Of a stretch of DNA of 64,000 bases, positions 45,289-54,115 are shown one piece after another (the stretch's first letter is position 1; every line of letters begins with the position of its first letter). Under the pieces are notes generated by a model. The model had not been told where the DNA came from. It saw nothing but the letters and a program-made list of their open reading frames with translations, and made no database searches. Source of the DNA: Pseudobutyrivibrio sp. MD2005 (GTDB taxonomy: Bacteria > Bacillota > Clostridia > Lachnospirales > Lachnospiraceae); contig NZ_KK211360.1 of NCBI RefSeq assembly GCF_000621865.1, forward strand, positions 142,890-206,889. Direction: 5' to 3'. Position numbers and translations under genes: made by a program.

Positions 45289-45702
45289 ATGTGGTTTGTA
45301 TTTGCTTTATTATCAGCTATATTCGCTGCCTTAACTTCAATCTTAGCTAAGATTGGTATTGAAGGAGTAAACTCAAACTTAGCTACAGCTATTCGTACTG
45401 TCGTGGTGGTTGCTATGGCCTGGATAATGGTGTTTATCACAAATACCCAAAGTGGCGTAGTTGCTATAAGCAAAAAGAGCTGGATTTTCCTAATATTATC
45501 CGGTCTGGCTACTGGTGCATCGTGGTTATGCTACTACAAGGCTTTGCAGATTGGTGATGCATCTAAAGTTGTTCCGATTGATAAGCTAAGTGTTGTTATC
45601 ACTCTAGTTTTAGCTTTTGTATTTTTACATGAAGACTTTACTATAAAATCACTTGCAGGATGTGCACTAATTGGTGCTGGAACCTTATTGTTGGTACTTT
45701 AA
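45289..45702 (+). CDS. EamA-like transporter (single-repeat DMT)
   Basis: 137 residues, four to five membrane segments, one EamA repeat: WFVFALLSAIFAALTSILAK, TGASWLCYYKALQIGDASKV and PIDKLSVVITLVLAFVFLHE. At half the usual length it probably works as a dimer. GGGAGG and ATG 45289 define the start. The substrate is unknown. Confidence 0.85.
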   Translation: MWFVFALLSAIFAALTSILAKIGIEGVNSNLATAIRTVVVVAMAWIMVFITNTQSGVVAISKKSWIFLILSGLATGASWLCYYKALQIGDASKVVPIDKLSVVITLVLAFVFLHEDFTIKSLAGCALIGAGTLLLVL

Positions 45703-45732
45703 GAATACTAATTTGGGGACTCTTAATTATCG

Positions 45733-45832
45733 TGCGGAAGGCGGGGTGAGGTGGAAATAGAAAAAGGTCCAGTGGACCTTTTTCCCACCGAACCGACCGA
45801 CGAAGCCCTTCAGGGCGAGGAGACCTTGAACC
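45733..45832. repeat. 100-bp repeat, copy 1
   Basis: Identical over 100 bp to 47336-47435. It begins TGCGGAAGGCGGG, the same 13 bases as the 3' end of the nearby tRNA-Leu on this strand, and contains the hairpins AAAAAGGTCCA-GT-GGACCTTTTT and GCCCT-TC-AGGGC. It ends in CCTTGAACC. A palindrome CCGACATATATGTCGG (45831-45846) follows. It is GC-rich compared with its surroundings, which suggests a mobile or recently acquired sequence. Confidence 0.9.
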
Positions 45833-45875
45833 GACATATATGTCGGGAACACCTGTAAAATCAAGGAGGAAAAGC

Positions 45876-45977
45876 ATGCCGGCATTACCCGTTGTCCCTT
45901 TGGTTGTCTTTTTTATAAATCCCTTAATTACAGGCATTTTACACATATTAATACGAGGACATTCTAAATTGATTTAA
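45876..45977 (+). CDS. 33-residue hydrophobic peptide
   Basis: MPALPVVPLVVFFINPLITG followed by ILHILIRGHSKLI. AAGGAGGA (45863-45870), five bases before ATG, is an excellent ribosome site. One membrane helix and a short basic tail resemble type I toxin (Fst/TxpA-like) peptides. No antitoxin RNA is demonstrated. It lies between the 100-bp repeat and the transposase gene. Confidence 0.5.
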   Translation: MPALPVVPLVVFFINPLITGILHILIRGHSKLI

Positions 45978-46033
45978 TGATTGTTTTAGGTAATACAAGA
46001 TGATATTATTAACATAAGGAGTAATATATTTAT

Positions 46034-46846
46034 ATGACAGGTATAAACGCAAAAGTTGCGGAGCAGAATGATGCTAAGGTTAAGAAGCTTGTCGATGATA
46101 TGACACTTTTCGACGATGATTTAATGACTTTAGTATTCAACCATAATATTCCAGCAACAGAACTTCTTTTGAGAATTATTCTTGGAAGAAATATACAAGT
46201 AACTGATATTGAAGTTCAAGAGGAATTAAGGAGTCCTATAGTAGGCGGTAGAGATATAACTCTTGATGTTCATGCGATTGACGTAAATGGCGATGAAATA
46301 GATATCGAGGTACAAGGCAGCTCTGAAGGTGCTCATGTACGCAGACCAAGATTTCATAGTGCCGTAATCGACTCAAGAATGCTTAAAGAAGGAGATGCCT
46401 TTAAGATCCTAAAAGATTCTTATGTAATCTTCATTTACAAACATGATAAATTTGGTAAGGGATTACCGATATATAGAGCAGATAGAGTTGTTCTTGAAAC
46501 AGGAGAGCCATTAAATGACGGCTCACACATTATATATGTAAATGGTAAATATAAAGGAAATGATGAAATCGGTATGCTGATGCATGATTTCAATTCAAAG
46601 ACTTCCGACGGCATGTATTACAAGGAATTAGCCGAAGGTCTACATCATTTCAAGGAAACTGAGGAAGGACGTGATATTATGTGTGAATCAGTAAAAAAAT
46701 ACGCAGAAGAATACAAGACTGAAGACAAAATTGAAACTGTTAAAAATCTTATGACAAATATGAAATGGACTCTTGAACAGACTCTCACTAATATGGGCGT
46801 TTCAGACAGAGAGCGTTCAATAATCACTCAGCAACTTCAAAAATAG
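46034..46846 (+). CDS. Rpn/PD-(D/E)XK nuclease family transposase
   Basis: 270 residues. DDDLMTLVFNHNIPATELLLRIIL at the start, DITLDVHAIDVNGDEIDIEVQGS with the D...ExQ nuclease core near residues 75-95, and RPRFHSAVIDSRMLKEGD match the PD-(D/E)XK nuclease family transposase group related to the recombination-promoting RpnA. These genes are numerous in Lachnospiraceae and act in recombination or DNA transfer. AAGGAG precedes ATG 46034. It lies between the two 100-bp repeats. Confidence 0.88.
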   Translation: MTGINAKVAEQNDAKVKKLVDDMTLFDDDLMTLVFNHNIPATELLLRIILGRNIQVTDIEVQEELRSPIVGGRDITLDVHAIDVNGDEIDIEVQGSSEGAHVRRPRFHSAVIDSRMLKEGDAFKILKDSYVIFIYKHDKFGKGLPIYRADRVVLETGEPLNDGSHIIYVNGKYKGNDEIGMLMHDFNSKTSDGMYYKELAEGLHHFKETEEGRDIMCESVKKYAEEYKTEDKIETVKNLMTNMKWTLEQTLTNMGVSDRERSIITQQLQK

Positions 46847-46857
46847 GCTATAACAAA

Positions 46858-46898
46858 AGTAGCAGCAGGACACATTAGTGTCACTGCTGCTACTTTTA
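46858..46898 (+). terminator. Terminator after the transposase gene
   Basis: AGCAGCAG-GACAC pairs with GTGTC-ACTGCTGCT around ATTA, followed by TTTT. Confidence 0.85.
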
Positions 46899-46904
46899 TA
46901 TTCT

Positions 46905-47210
46905 CTAAATAAAGGTCTCCAGCGTATCATTTGCAGGACTAAGCATTGCTAATAAATCTTCGCACCAGCCTGCTTGTTTTTGTGCATCTGGATGGTTAAT
47001 GGTTTTCATCCATGAATAAACATGCTTAATTATGGCAGTTGCATCCATCTGAGCACTAGTGAATAATCTATTACCATATTCAGCTATATTATTATTTTCA
47101 TGCAATTCATCCTGATATTTTAGTGATTTATAGGCTGCGTAATTATTTATGGCACCAGGAATCTTATTTCCAATATGTCCCTGATATGTTAGATATGCAA
47201 ATATCTCCAT
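46905..47210 (-). CDS. Hypothetical protein, possibly a gene fragment
   Basis: 101 residues, soluble (IGNKIPGAINNYAAYKSLKY, IIKHVYSWMKTINHPDAQKQ). No family recognised. No ribosome site precedes the start at 47210, so it may be a 5'-truncated remnant carried with the repeat-flanked segment. Confidence 0.45.
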   Translation of the reverse strand: MEIFAYLTYQGHIGNKIPGAINNYAAYKSLKYQDELHENNNIAEYGNRLFTSAQMDATAIIKHVYSWMKTINHPDAQKQAGWCEDLLAMLSPANDTLETFI

Positions 47211-47335
47211 TTCAGTAGCATTTATTGTAGATTACATCAAGACCCCAAAAGCACTATTATGATTTAGAATGAGTCTTAATTCCAATGTATTCATCCCTAA
47301 TAATGTGTCTCTTACAAAGAGAGCAGAATAACCAA

Positions 47336-47435
47336 TGCGGAAGGCGGGGTGAGGTGGAAATAGAAAAAGGTCCAGTGGACCTTTTTCCCACCGAACCGAC
47401 CGACGAAGCCCTTCAGGGCGAGGAGACCTTGAACC
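47336..47435. repeat. 100-bp repeat, copy 2
   Basis: Exact copy of 45733-45832. It continues into a different hairpin: GAGACCTTGAACC pairs with GGTTCAAGG-GA-CTC (to about 47452). The stretch 47211-47540 holds this repeat and AT-rich sequence but no convincing gene; an apparent reading frame through it merely crosses the repeat. Confidence 0.9.
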
Positions 47436-47540
47436 TCGGGTTCAAGGGACTCTTCGGCCTGTTAATTAAGAACAAGGATGCATTATACATTTTTCTATAT
47501 AAAAAAAGAACTAGGAATGCATTCTAGTTCTTAATTAAAA

Positions 47541-47625
47541 TGCGGAAGGCGGGACTTGAACCCGCACGACTGCAATAGCCACAAGATCCTTAGTCTTGCT
47601 CGTCTGCCAGTTCCGACACTTCCGC
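47541..47625 (-). tRNA. tRNA-Leu (anticodon AAG)
   Basis: On the minus strand the acceptor arms GCGGAAG and CTTCCGC pair, the D-loop has AACTGGCAGAC, the anticodon stem is CAAGA/TCTTG around CTAAGGA (anticodon AAG), a long variable arm follows, and the T-arm is GCGGG-TTCAAGT-CCCGC. Length 85 with a class II variable arm confirms Leu. The CCA end is not encoded. Confidence 0.93.
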
Positions 47626-47653
47626 AGGTGCGATATGTTTCGCAACGAAATAT

Positions 47654-47682
47654 ATACTATCATTCAATTCGGCATACGTCAA
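47654..47682 (-). promoter_or_regulatory. Promoter of tRNA-Leu
   Basis: On the minus strand TTGACG (47682-47677), 17 bp, TAGTAT (47659-47654), about 30 bp before the tRNA. Confidence 0.8.
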
Positions 47683-47824
47683 CAGAAAATCAAAAAATAA
47701 AAATATTCGTAATATTCAATTTATAGACCTTAAAGGTCACCTTTGATATAATAAAAATAGTATATTTGTCAGATAATTCCCTAAGTAAGTCCCTGGGATG
47801 GATTGATTTTTGGGAGGTGAAGGC

Positions 47825-50641
47825 GTGAGGAAAACGCTTGTCATTGTTATCGACCTGATGATAATGGGATTGATATTATTCTTCATAGTTCAGTATGCCA
47901 ATAATAAGATGCGCGAGAGCAATGATAGCGTTATTGAGGCATTTGAAAAAATGACTGTCAGTGCTGAGCAGATTGTCACTAATTATTTGGAAGATGAGCA
48001 GCATTTATGTGATATCTGGTCAAATTACATCAATCGCTCTGCTGAGGCTGGAAATCCAATGACAGCTGAAGAAGCAATTTCTTTTATCAGAAAGGCAAAG
48101 ATTTCGCCAATTATCTATGGTCATTTGATTTTTCCAGAGGATCCGAACATAAGCGGTATTTCTACGCACTCTAGCTTGTCAGATCCAGATGATTATTCCG
48201 TTTCATATCGAAATATTAACCTATTTGATAATATCGATAATATCAGTAGAGAAGATGGTGTGGTAAACCTGACAAGAGCCTATACCAACCCTCAAAACGG
48301 AGTTCAATCAATTGCTTTTTTGAATGTAGTTACGATTTTAGATGAAGATACAGGTGAGTTAAAAGAAGGGCTTTTAATGCGTGTAGAGCCTGTAAGCGTC
48401 CTCGAAGAGAAGCTTGTGTTCTTAAATGGCGAATATGAAAGTGTTGAAATTTCGCTGATAAATAAGGACGGAGATTATTTAGTACATGGTCATTCTTTAA
48501 AGAACTCCAATTTTTTTGAATACTATAAATCTTATAATCAAGCAAATATCGATGATTTTAATACCATGATAGATAGGGTTACAACAAAATCAGGTACTAT
48601 GACCATGTTTAATTCAAAGGGAGAGGAATGTGTAATATCTTATACGCCTTTGAAATCAATGAATACCTGGTCGTTGCTTGCGTATATACCTGCAGGGGAA
48701 TTGGCAAGCAACACAGCTATAGACTGGCTTCTTCTTGGAATGGTAACGCTTGGATTACTGATACTTTTGGTGTTTAATTATATAATTTTGATGTTTTACA
48801 ACAGGAAATTGTCGGAAGCTGCAGAGATTGCTAATCAGGCAAATGAAGCAAAATCTCACTTCCTGTCAACTATGTCCCATGATATTAGAACTCCTATGAA
48901 TGCAATTTTGGGCCTTAATGAAATGGTTCTTAGGGACACTCATGAAGATGAGATTGTGGCTTATTCCGAAAGTATCAGAACGGCAGGTAAAACATTGCTC
49001 GGGCTGATTAATGATATTCTGGATTTTTCAAAAATAGAAGCAGGAAAAATGGATATTGTAAATGTTGATTATAGTTTTGCCTCCATGCTGAATGATCTTG
49101 TGAATATGGTTCAAGGAAAGGCGGAAGATAAGGGATTAAAATTTGATCTTGATGTAGACCATAATATTCCATCTGTTTTAAGCGGTGATGAGATTAGAAT
49201 AAAACAGATTATTACAAACATCCTTTCAAATGCTGTTAAATACACAAAGGACGGTTCGATTACCTTCAAGGCCGGCTTCGAAAAAATTGAAGATGAAGCG
49301 AATTCTATCTTCCTTAAGATAAGCGTAAGTGATACAGGAATCGGCATAAAGCCAGAGGATATGAATCGTCTTTTTAAGGCTTTTGAGCGCATTGATGAAA
49401 ATAAAAATAGAAATATTGAAGGTACAGGACTTGGAATGAGCATAGCCCAGAGCTTTCTTAACCTAATGGGGAGCCAAATTGAGGTAGAAAGTGAATACGG
49501 AAGTGGGTCTACTTTTTCATTTAAATTAAAGCAGGACGTAAAAGACTGGAATCCAATTGGAGATTATGAAGAGACATTCAAACGTGCTATCTCCGAAAGA
49601 AAAAAATACCGTGAGATGTTTACTGCACCTAATGCCAGACTTTTAGTGGTAGATGATACAAGTGTGAATCTTTCAGTATTTAAGAGTCTTTTGAAGCGTA
49701 CGAAAGTGCAAATCGATACGGCAATCTGTGGTGATGAAGGAATTAAATTCTATAAAGAAACTCATTACGACATTATTTTCCTAGACCATATGATGCCTGA
49801 AAAGGATGGTATAGAGACTCTTAATGAGATGAAGGCTTTATCAAATACGCCTAATGATAATACACCTATTGTGTGTCTTACAGCCAATGCTATTTCTGGA
49901 ATGCGAGAAAAATACATAAGCGCTGGTTTTGACGATTACATGACAAAACCTATCGACCCAGATAGATTAGAGCCTTTGCTACTTTCATATCTACCGAAGG
50001 AAAAGATTGCTCCTGCCTCTAACACTGAGGAAATAGATGATTTCTTCATACCAGACTTCATCTTAGATTTAGATGATTTGGATGTTAATACAGGATTGGC
50101 ACATTGCGGAAGTCGCGAATCTTATATGGAGACATTGAAAGACTATCTTGATACAGGAAGTAAAAATAGCGACGAGATTGAAAAGTACTGGCAAGCTGGT
50201 GATCTGAAAAATACAGCTATAAAGGTACATGCATTAAAGAGTACTTCTCGTGTGATTGGTGCTTTAAAACTTGGAGATTTAGCGGCAAGACTTGAAAAGG
50301 CTGCCGAATCCGGGGATAGAGCTATTCTAGAAAATGAATTGGGATATTTGCTTGTTGAGTACCAAAAGCTACTAAAGGCATTAGCTCCACTTGGTTGCAT
50401 TAAAGAAGATATAAATGATAACAAGCCTCTCATTTCAAATGAAGCTCTTAATGATGCTTATTTAAATATAAAAAATAGTTGCGATTCATATGATTATGAT
50501 AATGTTGAGCACATTATTAAATCATTAGAAGAATATAGTTTTCCAGAAAATGAAGCTACACGTTTCAATGACTTAAAGAAGGCTATTGATAATTTTGATT
50601 ACGATTTGATACCAGAAATTCTAGCACAGAAAGAAGGTTAA
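47825..50641 (+). CDS. Hybrid sensor histidine kinase with receiver and HPt domains
   Basis: About 938 residues: N-terminal membrane segment, an extracellular Cache-like sensor (about 30-285), a second membrane segment (LLLGMVTLGLLILLVFNYII), HisKA with SHDIRTPMNAILG, HATPase (SNAVKYTKDGS, DTGIGI, GTGLGMSIA), a receiver with phospho-Asp in FLDHMMPEKDG, and an HPt domain with KVHALKSTSRVIGA. The start is GTG 47825, six bases after GGAGGTG. Phosphate should pass through HPt to the response regulator two genes downstream. Confidence 0.92.
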   Translation: MRKTLVIVIDLMIMGLILFFIVQYANNKMRESNDSVIEAFEKMTVSAEQIVTNYLEDEQHLCDIWSNYINRSAEAGNPMTAEEAISFIRKAKISPIIYGHLIFPEDPNISGISTHSSLSDPDDYSVSYRNINLFDNIDNISREDGVVNLTRAYTNPQNGVQSIAFLNVVTILDEDTGELKEGLLMRVEPVSVLEEKLVFLNGEYESVEISLINKDGDYLVHGHSLKNSNFFEYYKSYNQANIDDFNTMIDRVTTKSGTMTMFNSKGEECVISYTPLKSMNTWSLLAYIPAGELASNTAIDWLLLGMVTLGLLILLVFNYIILMFYNRKLSEAAEIANQANEAKSHFLSTMSHDIRTPMNAILGLNEMVLRDTHEDEIVAYSESIRTAGKTLLGLINDILDFSKIEAGKMDIVNVDYSFASMLNDLVNMVQGKAEDKGLKFDLDVDHNIPSVLSGDEIRIKQIITNILSNAVKYTKDGSITFKAGFEKIEDEANSIFLKISVSDTGIGIKPEDMNRLFKAFERIDENKNRNIEGTGLGMSIAQSFLNLMGSQIEVESEYGSGSTFSFKLKQDVKDWNPIGDYEETFKRAISERKKYREMFTAPNARLLVVDDTSVNLSVFKSLLKRTKVQIDTAICGDEGIKFYKETHYDIIFLDHMMPEKDGIETLNEMKALSNTPNDNTPIVCLTANAISGMREKYISAGFDDYMTKPIDPDRLEPLLLSYLPKEKIAPASNTEEIDDFFIPDFILDLDDLDVNTGLAHCGSRESYMETLKDYLDTGSKNSDEIEKYWQAGDLKNTAIKVHALKSTSRVIGALKLGDLAARLEKAAESGDRAILENELGYLLVEYQKLLKALAPLGCIKEDINDNKPLISNEALNDAYLNIKNSCDSYDYDNVEHIIKSLEEYSFPENEATRFNDLKKAIDNFDYDLIPEILAQKEG

Positions 50642-50643
50642 AG

Positions 50644-51969
50644 ATGGTTAATTCAAGGGGTTTTAAAACAAAAACATTTTTCAAAAAAACAATTGCCGTT
50701 GCATCTGTTTTCATCATGGTAATTTCCATAGGATGTGGCAAGAAAGTGGAAGATACTGGGGAATTTCAGCCTAAGCTATCAACAGAGACATCATGCGAAA
50801 TAAGTGTGGCTGGCAATTATTCTAATTTTGAATCACTTGAAAGTGAATTCGAAAGATTCAATGAAATATATCCAAATGTTAGTTTAAATTACGTTTCCAT
50901 GGACGATTATGAAAATACTATAGCAAGTGCCTTACTAAGTGATGAGGCGCCAGATATATACGTAACGCAGTCATGGATGCTTGATGACGATAGGATGGCT
51001 CCTCTTTTTGACAACGCAGAAGTGCTATCAGATCCAGAATTAGGAATTGATTTGGATTGTATTAGAAAAGGCGCCAGATGGACCCAGGAGAATGGAGATG
51101 TAATCATGCTTCCAATATTTACAAGGTCTTATGGAATGCTTGTAAATATGGACATTTTTGAAGAAAATGGCCTTGAGATTCCTGAAAACTATGATGAACT
51201 AATGGATGTCTGCGAGAAGTTAAAGGCAGCAGGATACGAATCACCTATAATGGGTGCAAACGGAACTACAGTATCAGGGATTTATTATTCATTTGCATTT
51301 CCTTTATTCTGCGATGAAGTGCTGAAGAATCCAGATTCTGTTGATGGGCTTAATTCTTTGGATGCCTCTGCTGGTGAAGCCATGCGAACATCATTAAGTA
51401 AGATTAAAGTATTTGTTGATGCAGGATATATCAATCCAGAAAAATGCTCTGAGGAAATAGCAGATGATTATGATGCCGTTATTCTTAGATTTTTCGAGGG
51501 TGATGTGCCGATGATGCTTGGAAGTGGCGATATGGTATCCGGTACCCAAAAGAGAGAGAGTAAGTCCGAGGCATTTATAGAAAATCCTTTTAAATACCAG
51601 TTTTATGTAGTACCTACAGGTGACGATGGCGGATATTTCCTTGATGCTGTAAATCTGTTTTTCAGTGTAAATATAAACAGCAGTAATCTTGATATGACTA
51701 ATGAATTTATCAGATTCATAGCAAGAGAAAAAGAGCTAGGCAATATGGCGACAATTAAGCGACTCATCACTCCAACAAACGATTTTTCTTTAGATGAGGT
51801 CTATTCGTCACTAGATGGTTTCCCAGAGGATAGAGCTTTCAGCTTTCAGGAAACAGGTTTAAATGATGCAGTCACTAAGGAGTATCGCGCAGCTGCGTAT
51901 AAGGTGGCTAATGGCATGCTTTCTGTAGATGAGGCAATTAATGAATATGGTAGTTTGTGGGAAGAATAA
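50644..51969 (+). CDS. Substrate-binding lipoprotein of the kinase operon
   Basis: 441 residues. Lipoprotein signal KKTIAVASVFIMVISIGC with Cys near residue 29. The mature protein is an extracellular solute-binding fold (FERFNEIYPNVSLNYVSM, APDIYVTQSWMLDDD, GDVPMMLGSGDMVSG). It has no transporter genes around it and starts three bases after the kinase stop. It probably presents a ligand, perhaps a sugar, to the kinase's external domain. Confidence 0.85.
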   Translation: MVNSRGFKTKTFFKKTIAVASVFIMVISIGCGKKVEDTGEFQPKLSTETSCEISVAGNYSNFESLESEFERFNEIYPNVSLNYVSMDDYENTIASALLSDEAPDIYVTQSWMLDDDRMAPLFDNAEVLSDPELGIDLDCIRKGARWTQENGDVIMLPIFTRSYGMLVNMDIFEENGLEIPENYDELMDVCEKLKAAGYESPIMGANGTTVSGIYYSFAFPLFCDEVLKNPDSVDGLNSLDASAGEAMRTSLSKIKVFVDAGYINPEKCSEEIADDYDAVILRFFEGDVPMMLGSGDMVSGTQKRESKSEAFIENPFKYQFYVVPTGDDGGYFLDAVNLFFSVNINSSNLDMTNEFIRFIAREKELGNMATIKRLITPTNDFSLDEVYSSLDGFPEDRAFSFQETGLNDAVTKEYRAAAYKVANGMLSVDEAINEYGSLWEE

Positions 51970-51989
51970 ATGAAGCAGAAAGGGTACTA

Positions 51990-53003
51990 ATGGACGAACG
52001 TATAGTTGTAGTAGATGATGATGCGATTATTTTAAAAAACGCTAATGGGGTTTTATCTAAAGCAGGCTTTAAGGTTACATGTCTAAAAAGTGGAAGGCTT
52101 CTTTTAGATTACGTAAAAATGAACACTGTAGATATGCTTCTTTTAGATATCAAAATGCCAGAACTTGATGGATTTGAAACAATGAAGCTGCTTAGAGAAT
52201 GGGAACATGAAAACTGCGAACAAGAGATACCTGTGATTTTCTTTACGGCTAACGACGATTGTGATTCTGAAAAGACGGGTCTTTCATTAGGTGCCATGGA
52301 TTTTATTCGAAAACCATTTGTTGCTGAAGTTTTAACTTTGCGTGTAACACATCTTTTGGATTTAATAAGATTGCAACGAGATTTACATGCAGAGGTTGTT
52401 CGCAAAACAAAGGAAATAGAAGGCTTATCTCTTCATGTAGTTCATACTTTGGCAGATGCAATTGATGCAAAGGATGCTTATACAAAGGGCCATTCCGGAC
52501 GAGTGGCTGATTATGCTCGTGAAATCGCCAAAAGATATGGTTATTCCTATGAAAGACAGGAAGAAATCTATATGATGGGCCTTCTTCATGACGTAGGTAA
52601 AATCGGCGTTCCTGACGCTGTGATTAATAAGCCAGGTAAATTGACAGATGAGGAGTTTGAGAAGATTAAAACTCATCCTAAACGAGGGGCACAGATATTG
52701 GAAAACATCGAAGAAATGCCAAAGCTTGCTATTGGAGCCAGATGGCACCACGAAAGATTTGACGGCCGTGGTTATCCTGATGGCCTTTCTGGGGAAGATA
52801 TTCCGGAAGAGGCTAGAATCATCGCTGTGGCTGATGCCTATGATGCAATGACCAGTAATCGTAGCTACAGAGGTCTAATTCCTCAGGAAGTAGTAAAGGA
52901 AGAGTTGGAGAAAGGTTCCGGCTCCCAGTTTGATCCAAGATTTGCTGCAATAATGCTAGATATAATTGCAGAAGATGTGGATTATAATTTGCATGAACAC
53001 TGA
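51990..53003 (+). CDS. Response regulator with HD-GYP cyclic di-GMP phosphodiesterase domain
   Basis: About 337 residues. Receiver domain (IVVVDDDAIILKNANGVL, phospho-Asp in LLLDIKMPELDG, FIRKPF), then HD-GYP with KGHSGRVADYAREIAKR, LLHDVGKIGVPD and HHERFDGRGYPDGL, an intact motif. It should degrade cyclic di-GMP when phosphorylated. ATG 51990 is used; GTG 51957 lies within the preceding gene. It is the output of the three-gene sensing operon. Confidence 0.92.
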   Translation: MDERIVVVDDDAIILKNANGVLSKAGFKVTCLKSGRLLLDYVKMNTVDMLLLDIKMPELDGFETMKLLREWEHENCEQEIPVIFFTANDDCDSEKTGLSLGAMDFIRKPFVAEVLTLRVTHLLDLIRLQRDLHAEVVRKTKEIEGLSLHVVHTLADAIDAKDAYTKGHSGRVADYAREIAKRYGYSYERQEEIYMMGLLHDVGKIGVPDAVINKPGKLTDEEFEKIKTHPKRGAQILENIEEMPKLAIGARWHHERFDGRGYPDGLSGEDIPEEARIIAVADAYDAMTSNRSYRGLIPQEVVKEELEKGSGSQFDPRFAAIMLDIIAEDVDYNLHEH

Positions 53004-53023
53004 TCAAAATAATTGATTTTTTT

Positions 53024-53056
53024 AGAGCATATTCATAGGAGTATGCTCTATATTTT
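53024..53056 (+). terminator. Terminator after the HD-GYP gene
   Basis: AGAGCATA (53024-53031) pairs with TATGCTCT (53042-53049), followed by a T-rich tail. Confidence 0.8.
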
Positions 53057-53133
53057 TATATATAAAATAGTTGCAGTCTGTTTGTTAAAGTAGTATATTG
53101 CTACTATAATAATTCGAAGGAGAAAATGTATTT

Positions 53134-54084
53134 ATGAAAAATAAAAAACTATTATTGGTTGGACTTGCAGCAATGATGCTTTTGGGATGTGGAAAATCAG
53201 ATGATTCTAATGAGGATGATTATGATATACACGACAGATTTGAGGAGGAAGATGCTGAAGAAAAAGAAGACTCTGAGGAGATAGAAGAGGATGAAGATAA
53301 ATCAGATGAGAAATCTGATAATGAAATGCGCTACATTGGAGAAATCCCATTGCTTAGTGAAGACGATGATCCTGATGGATTAGATATGTATTTCCAATAC
53401 GAAGGCAATACCAGAGATGATTATATTTATATTTCATCTCTTACATTGGTTAATGGCAAAAACAAAGATATAGTTGATGAGTGTGGATTTAACTATAGCG
53501 AAATTTCGGGATGTTACGATTTAGTAACTGATGATAACAGAGAATATATCTTTTTAGATGTTGCCTGGGGCAATGATTACTATGATATTTATGAGTTTGA
53601 TATAACAAAAGGTAATGCCGAATATATTGGAGAGATAGGGCACGTTCATTCGTATGTAGATGAATTAAATTCTGGCGCACCAGATTTTAGCGACCCAGAT
53701 AATATTTTGATTGCAGATGTTTCCGGGGCACTTGGTACATGTATCTGCTATGATTATTATCATATAGGCGAAGATGGCTCACTTGAATCAAACACAACAG
53801 GCGCCATCATATCCCATGTATCTTCAGAAAGCATTACTTCAAACACAGCCATGGAGCTGGAAGTTGTAGATGCAGATGGTAATCTTACTGGGGAAAAAAT
53901 CACAGTACCTTCTGGCAGCACCTTTGTACCAGTTAGAACAAATCTGGATGATTGGATAGATGCTGAAGTTAATGGAGGTACTACAGTAAGACTTCATTAC
54001 ACTTACGATTATGATTCATACGAATATTTTATTAACGGATCAAATATCGAAGATATATTCTCAGGAATTATGTATGTTGGATAG
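53134..54084 (+). CDS. Acidic hypothetical lipoprotein
   Basis: 316 residues. Signal KLLLVGLAAMMLLGC gives a lipid-anchored Cys at 20, followed by an extremely acidic linker of about 45 residues (DDYDIHDRFEEEDAEEKEDS). The remainder (about 65-316) is a beta-rich extracellular domain without a recognised family. AAGGAG precedes ATG 53134. Confidence 0.75.
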   Translation: MKNKKLLLVGLAAMMLLGCGKSDDSNEDDYDIHDRFEEEDAEEKEDSEEIEEDEDKSDEKSDNEMRYIGEIPLLSEDDDPDGLDMYFQYEGNTRDDYIYISSLTLVNGKNKDIVDECGFNYSEISGCYDLVTDDNREYIFLDVAWGNDYYDIYEFDITKGNAEYIGEIGHVHSYVDELNSGAPDFSDPDNILIADVSGALGTCICYDYYHIGEDGSLESNTTGAIISHVSSESITSNTAMELEVVDADGNLTGEKITVPSGSTFVPVRTNLDDWIDAEVNGGTTVRLHYTYDYDSYEYFINGSNIEDIFSGIMYVG

Positions 54085-54115
54085 GATATTAAGAATAAAA
54101 TATTTAGGGGAAATA

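Noticed and set aside
47285-47527. 80-codon forward frame across repeat copy 2
   Set aside because: Most of its length is the 100-bp repeat; copy 1 does not preserve an equivalent protein context.
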